Assembly: GCA_030789695.1 (NCBI GenBank)
Contig: CM061142.1
Span: forward strand, 604,943,659 to 605,007,658
Source of the DNA: Scilla litardierei
Lineage: Eukaryota; Streptophyta; Magnoliopsida; Asparagales; Asparagaceae
DNA length: 64,000 nt
Reading direction: 5' to 3'
The translations under genes and the position numbers were made by a program. Shown piece after piece: positions 62,245-64,000 of this stretch. The notes under the pieces are model-generated. The model saw nothing but the letters and a program-made list of their open reading frames with translations. It ran no database searches and was not told the DNA's origin. Position 1 is the stretch's first letter; each line of letters begins with the position of its first letter.

Positions 62245-63213
62245 GGCCGACTCGAGCTGAGCAGGTCGTCCGCGAGACATGAAGGCCTTTGCGGGAATCA
62301 CTACGGCGGCCGCACCATAGCACACAAGGCGATGGTCAGGGCTACTACTGGTCGACCATGCTGAACGGCACGACCCAGTATGTCAAGCGGTGCGAGGAGT
62401 GCCAAAGATTCTACCAGCATACCACTGCCCCCACTGGCCGGCCTGATTCCAATCATCAGCCTGGTCCCGTTCACCAAATAGGGCCTCGACATCCTCAGAC
62501 TATTCCCAACTGCGTCAGGAGGAAGGAAGTTTCTCATCACCAGCGTTGACTACTTCAACAAATGGATCGAGGCAGAGCCACTAGCACGCATCACCTGGAA
62601 GGACATGAAGAACTTCGTCTGGAAGTCTATTATATGCCACTTTAGGATATCCCGCTCTATAGTGACGGACAACGTGAAGCAGTTCGACTGTGTGGACTTT
62701 AGGAGCTTCTACTCGGACTAGGGAGTCAACCTCCACTTTACCTTTGTGGCGCATCCGTAATGCAATGGCATGGCAGAAGCAACAAATAAATGCATCCTCG
62801 GGCCCCTGAAGAAGGTCGGCAGCGCCCACTGATCTTGGCCCGATGAGCTCCCATGCATCCTTTGGTCCTATCGCACGACCTATAAAGCGTTGACCAGTGA
62901 GAGCCCCTTCATGCTCGTCTATAAAGCCGAGGCCATCGTTCCGGTGGAGGTCGACGAGTAATCCCTCTGACTCAGGTACTTCAATGAAGAGACCAACTAG
63001 AAGGACTCGGCCTCAACATCGAGCTCATCGACGAGGTAAGGGACCGAGCTCTGACGAGTCTCATCAAGCACAACTAGAGGATGGCCCAGCACTACAACTC
63101 CCGTGCAAATAAGCGGAGCTTCAGGGTCGGTGACCTCGTCCTCAGAGATGTGATCTTCAAACCAGAGATCGCCCACCGAGGAAAGCTCACAGCAAAGTGG
63201 GAAGGCTGACGCG
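62245..63213 (+). pseudogene. Tat gypsy integrase, broken
   Basis: HHCC-type finger remnant (GLCGNHYGGRTIAHKA across frames, then RCEECQRFYQH near 62390), core pieces VTDNVKQFDCVDFRSFYSD (near 62660), FVAHP and CNGMAEATNKCILG (near 62750), WSYRTTYKALTSESPFMLVYKAEAIVPVEVDE (62868-62960) and a C-terminal GDLVLRDVIFKP and HRGKLTAKWEG (to about 63207). Stops at 62720, 62758 and 62831, among others. Cut at 63214 by a new LTR. Confidence 0.8.
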
Positions 63214-64000
63214 TGTTCATATTTCACCTTTTGCACACGCTCTTCATCGTGTTTACATATGCGTTTCATCTCATTTCATGTTGTATATATATCACATTTT
63301 GGTTCGTATTGACTATTGGTTGTATTACAGATAAATGTCGGTATTTCGGTGTCTTCTGGAGTCAACCTTGCATGTCGGGAACAAAGTACGCTTATACGGA
63401 AAAGATCCGATGGCCAAAGATGAGGATTTGAAGTTTTGGAGCTTCACCCGGTCGTGTGGATGAGCCACCCGATCGGTTCGTATCATGGTATCAGTCCTGT
63501 GCTACACCCGGACAACACAGTGCGCCACCCGATCGGGTGGATGACCGGATAGTGAGGAGACAGAGTGGCATTCATGGGAGAGCTTCCCAACTGATCGGGT
63601 CATCTCCTCGGTTCATCTTGGGGAAGAACTCACCCGACCGGTTGACACTTCAACCGATCGGGTGGCCTTTTCTTCCCCTTTCGTGCACTGCTGATGCATT
63701 CATTGAAGATATGATATCATTCCAGTGGGAGTTTGGGTGATCTCTTATTTTTCTAGCATCGTCATCGTCGTCAGCTTTGCAACGATAGGTCACATGCCCA
63801 AATCCGATTTTTCTACATTTTTCTGGAATTTTCTGAGCGCAGCTGGGTGCAGAAATTCTAGGCTGTCTGGAATTTGACTTCAACCGATCGAGTGGGCTAT
63901 CCAACCGATCGGGTGAGCCCATTTTCAGCAGTTCAGTGTCTCTGTTTGCTTCCACCCGATCGGGTGAACTTCCAACTGATCGGTGGCACTTTTTCAGCAG
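63214..64000. mobile_element. Start of a further LTR with CCGATCGGGT iterons, runs off the window
   Basis: The sequence changes from gypsy integrase to unrelated sequence at TGTTCATATTTC. From 63449 on it has about ten copies of ACCCGATCGGGT or variants. No ORF is convincing. The orientation and right end are unknown; calling it an LTR rests on the TG start, the position and the similarity of layout to the other iteron-bearing LTRs. Confidence 0.5.
63449..63990. repeat. CCGATCGGGT palindromic iterons
   Basis: Copies near 63467, 63525, 63590, 63651, 63883, 63910, 63954 and 63976, plus variants such as ACCCGACCGGTT. The perfect form ACCCGATCGGGT is a 12-base palindrome with a CGATCG core. Confidence 0.8.

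Larger units (their letters stand above)
48530..63213 (+). mobile_element. Tat-clade Ty3/gypsy element, decayed and interrupted three times
   Basis: The 5' LTR is 48530-49498, then an ATTGGCATCGTCTATGGGAA start of the internal region (55700, displaced by an insertion), gag, protease, RT, RNase H, a second archaeal-type RNase H and integrase to 63213. The dual RNase H and the internal start sequence fit the Tat clade. Insertions are the gag-only copia (49500-55695), a solo LTR (60550-62239) and a new LTR from 63214. The expected target duplication at the left is GTTAC (48525-48529). The 3' LTR is not in the window. Confidence 0.8.

Overview
The window is plant nuclear DNA made almost entirely of nested transposable elements. 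The evidence is FAR1-type Mutator transposases, plant-mobile-domain-like exons with GT/AG introns, L1-type LINEs with a DUF4283-type ORF1 and a zf-RVT-type C-terminus, SIRE-like Ty1/copia and Tat-clade Ty3/gypsy elements, TATA boxes in the LTRs and long TA/CA/GA microsatellites. I found no convincing host gene, rRNA, tRNA or CRISPR array. The species cannot be named from the sequence alone; a large, repeat-rich angiosperm genome fits.

Layout, left to right. 1-2563: the 3' part of a Tat-like gypsy element, with a decayed antisense ORF and a forward LTR. 2956-7012: a decayed copia gag/protease, split by a 2.6-kb gypsy solo LTR (4094-6699, target duplication GCATG). 7013-48529: a SIRE-like copia element on the minus strand, with its 3' LTR at 7013-8797 and its decayed third ORF, pol and gag at 42480-48529. 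It is split by a 32.7-kb stack of elements (9421-42160) whose junctions are all TA or CA microsatellite. 48530-63213: a decayed Tat gypsy element inserted in the SIRE-like gag. It is itself interrupted by a young gag-only copia element (49500-55695, duplication AACAA), a solo LTR (60550-62239, duplication CCTCA) and a further LTR that starts at 63214 and leaves the window.

The microsatellite stack holds six copies of a ~380-bp element abutting (TA)n, two LINEs with open ORF2s (one 5'-truncated, one nearly complete) in divergent orientation, and, as centrepiece, two ~10-kb Mutator-like elements in inverted orientation (A 10912-20909, B 20956-31208). Each has terminal inverted repeats beginning GTGKGATCTTCTAACCCC and two convergent genes: a PMD-like gene with introns and a FAR1/MULE transposase. 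Each also has four arrays of a 25-base palindrome (arm, single central A or T, reverse-complement arm): before the PMD gene, in its second intron, between the two 3' ends, and before the transposase. Each array position has its own palindrome and linker variant, the same in both copies.

A second theme is that several LTR families carry iterated CG-containing palindromes (GGCGCC, GTCGAC, CGATCG cores). In the three where a TATA box can be placed, the iterons lie just upstream of it, as retroviral U3 enhancer repeats do. The best candidates for undescribed biology are the palindrome-array Mutator elements, the self-renewing microsatellite landing pad and the U3 iterons.
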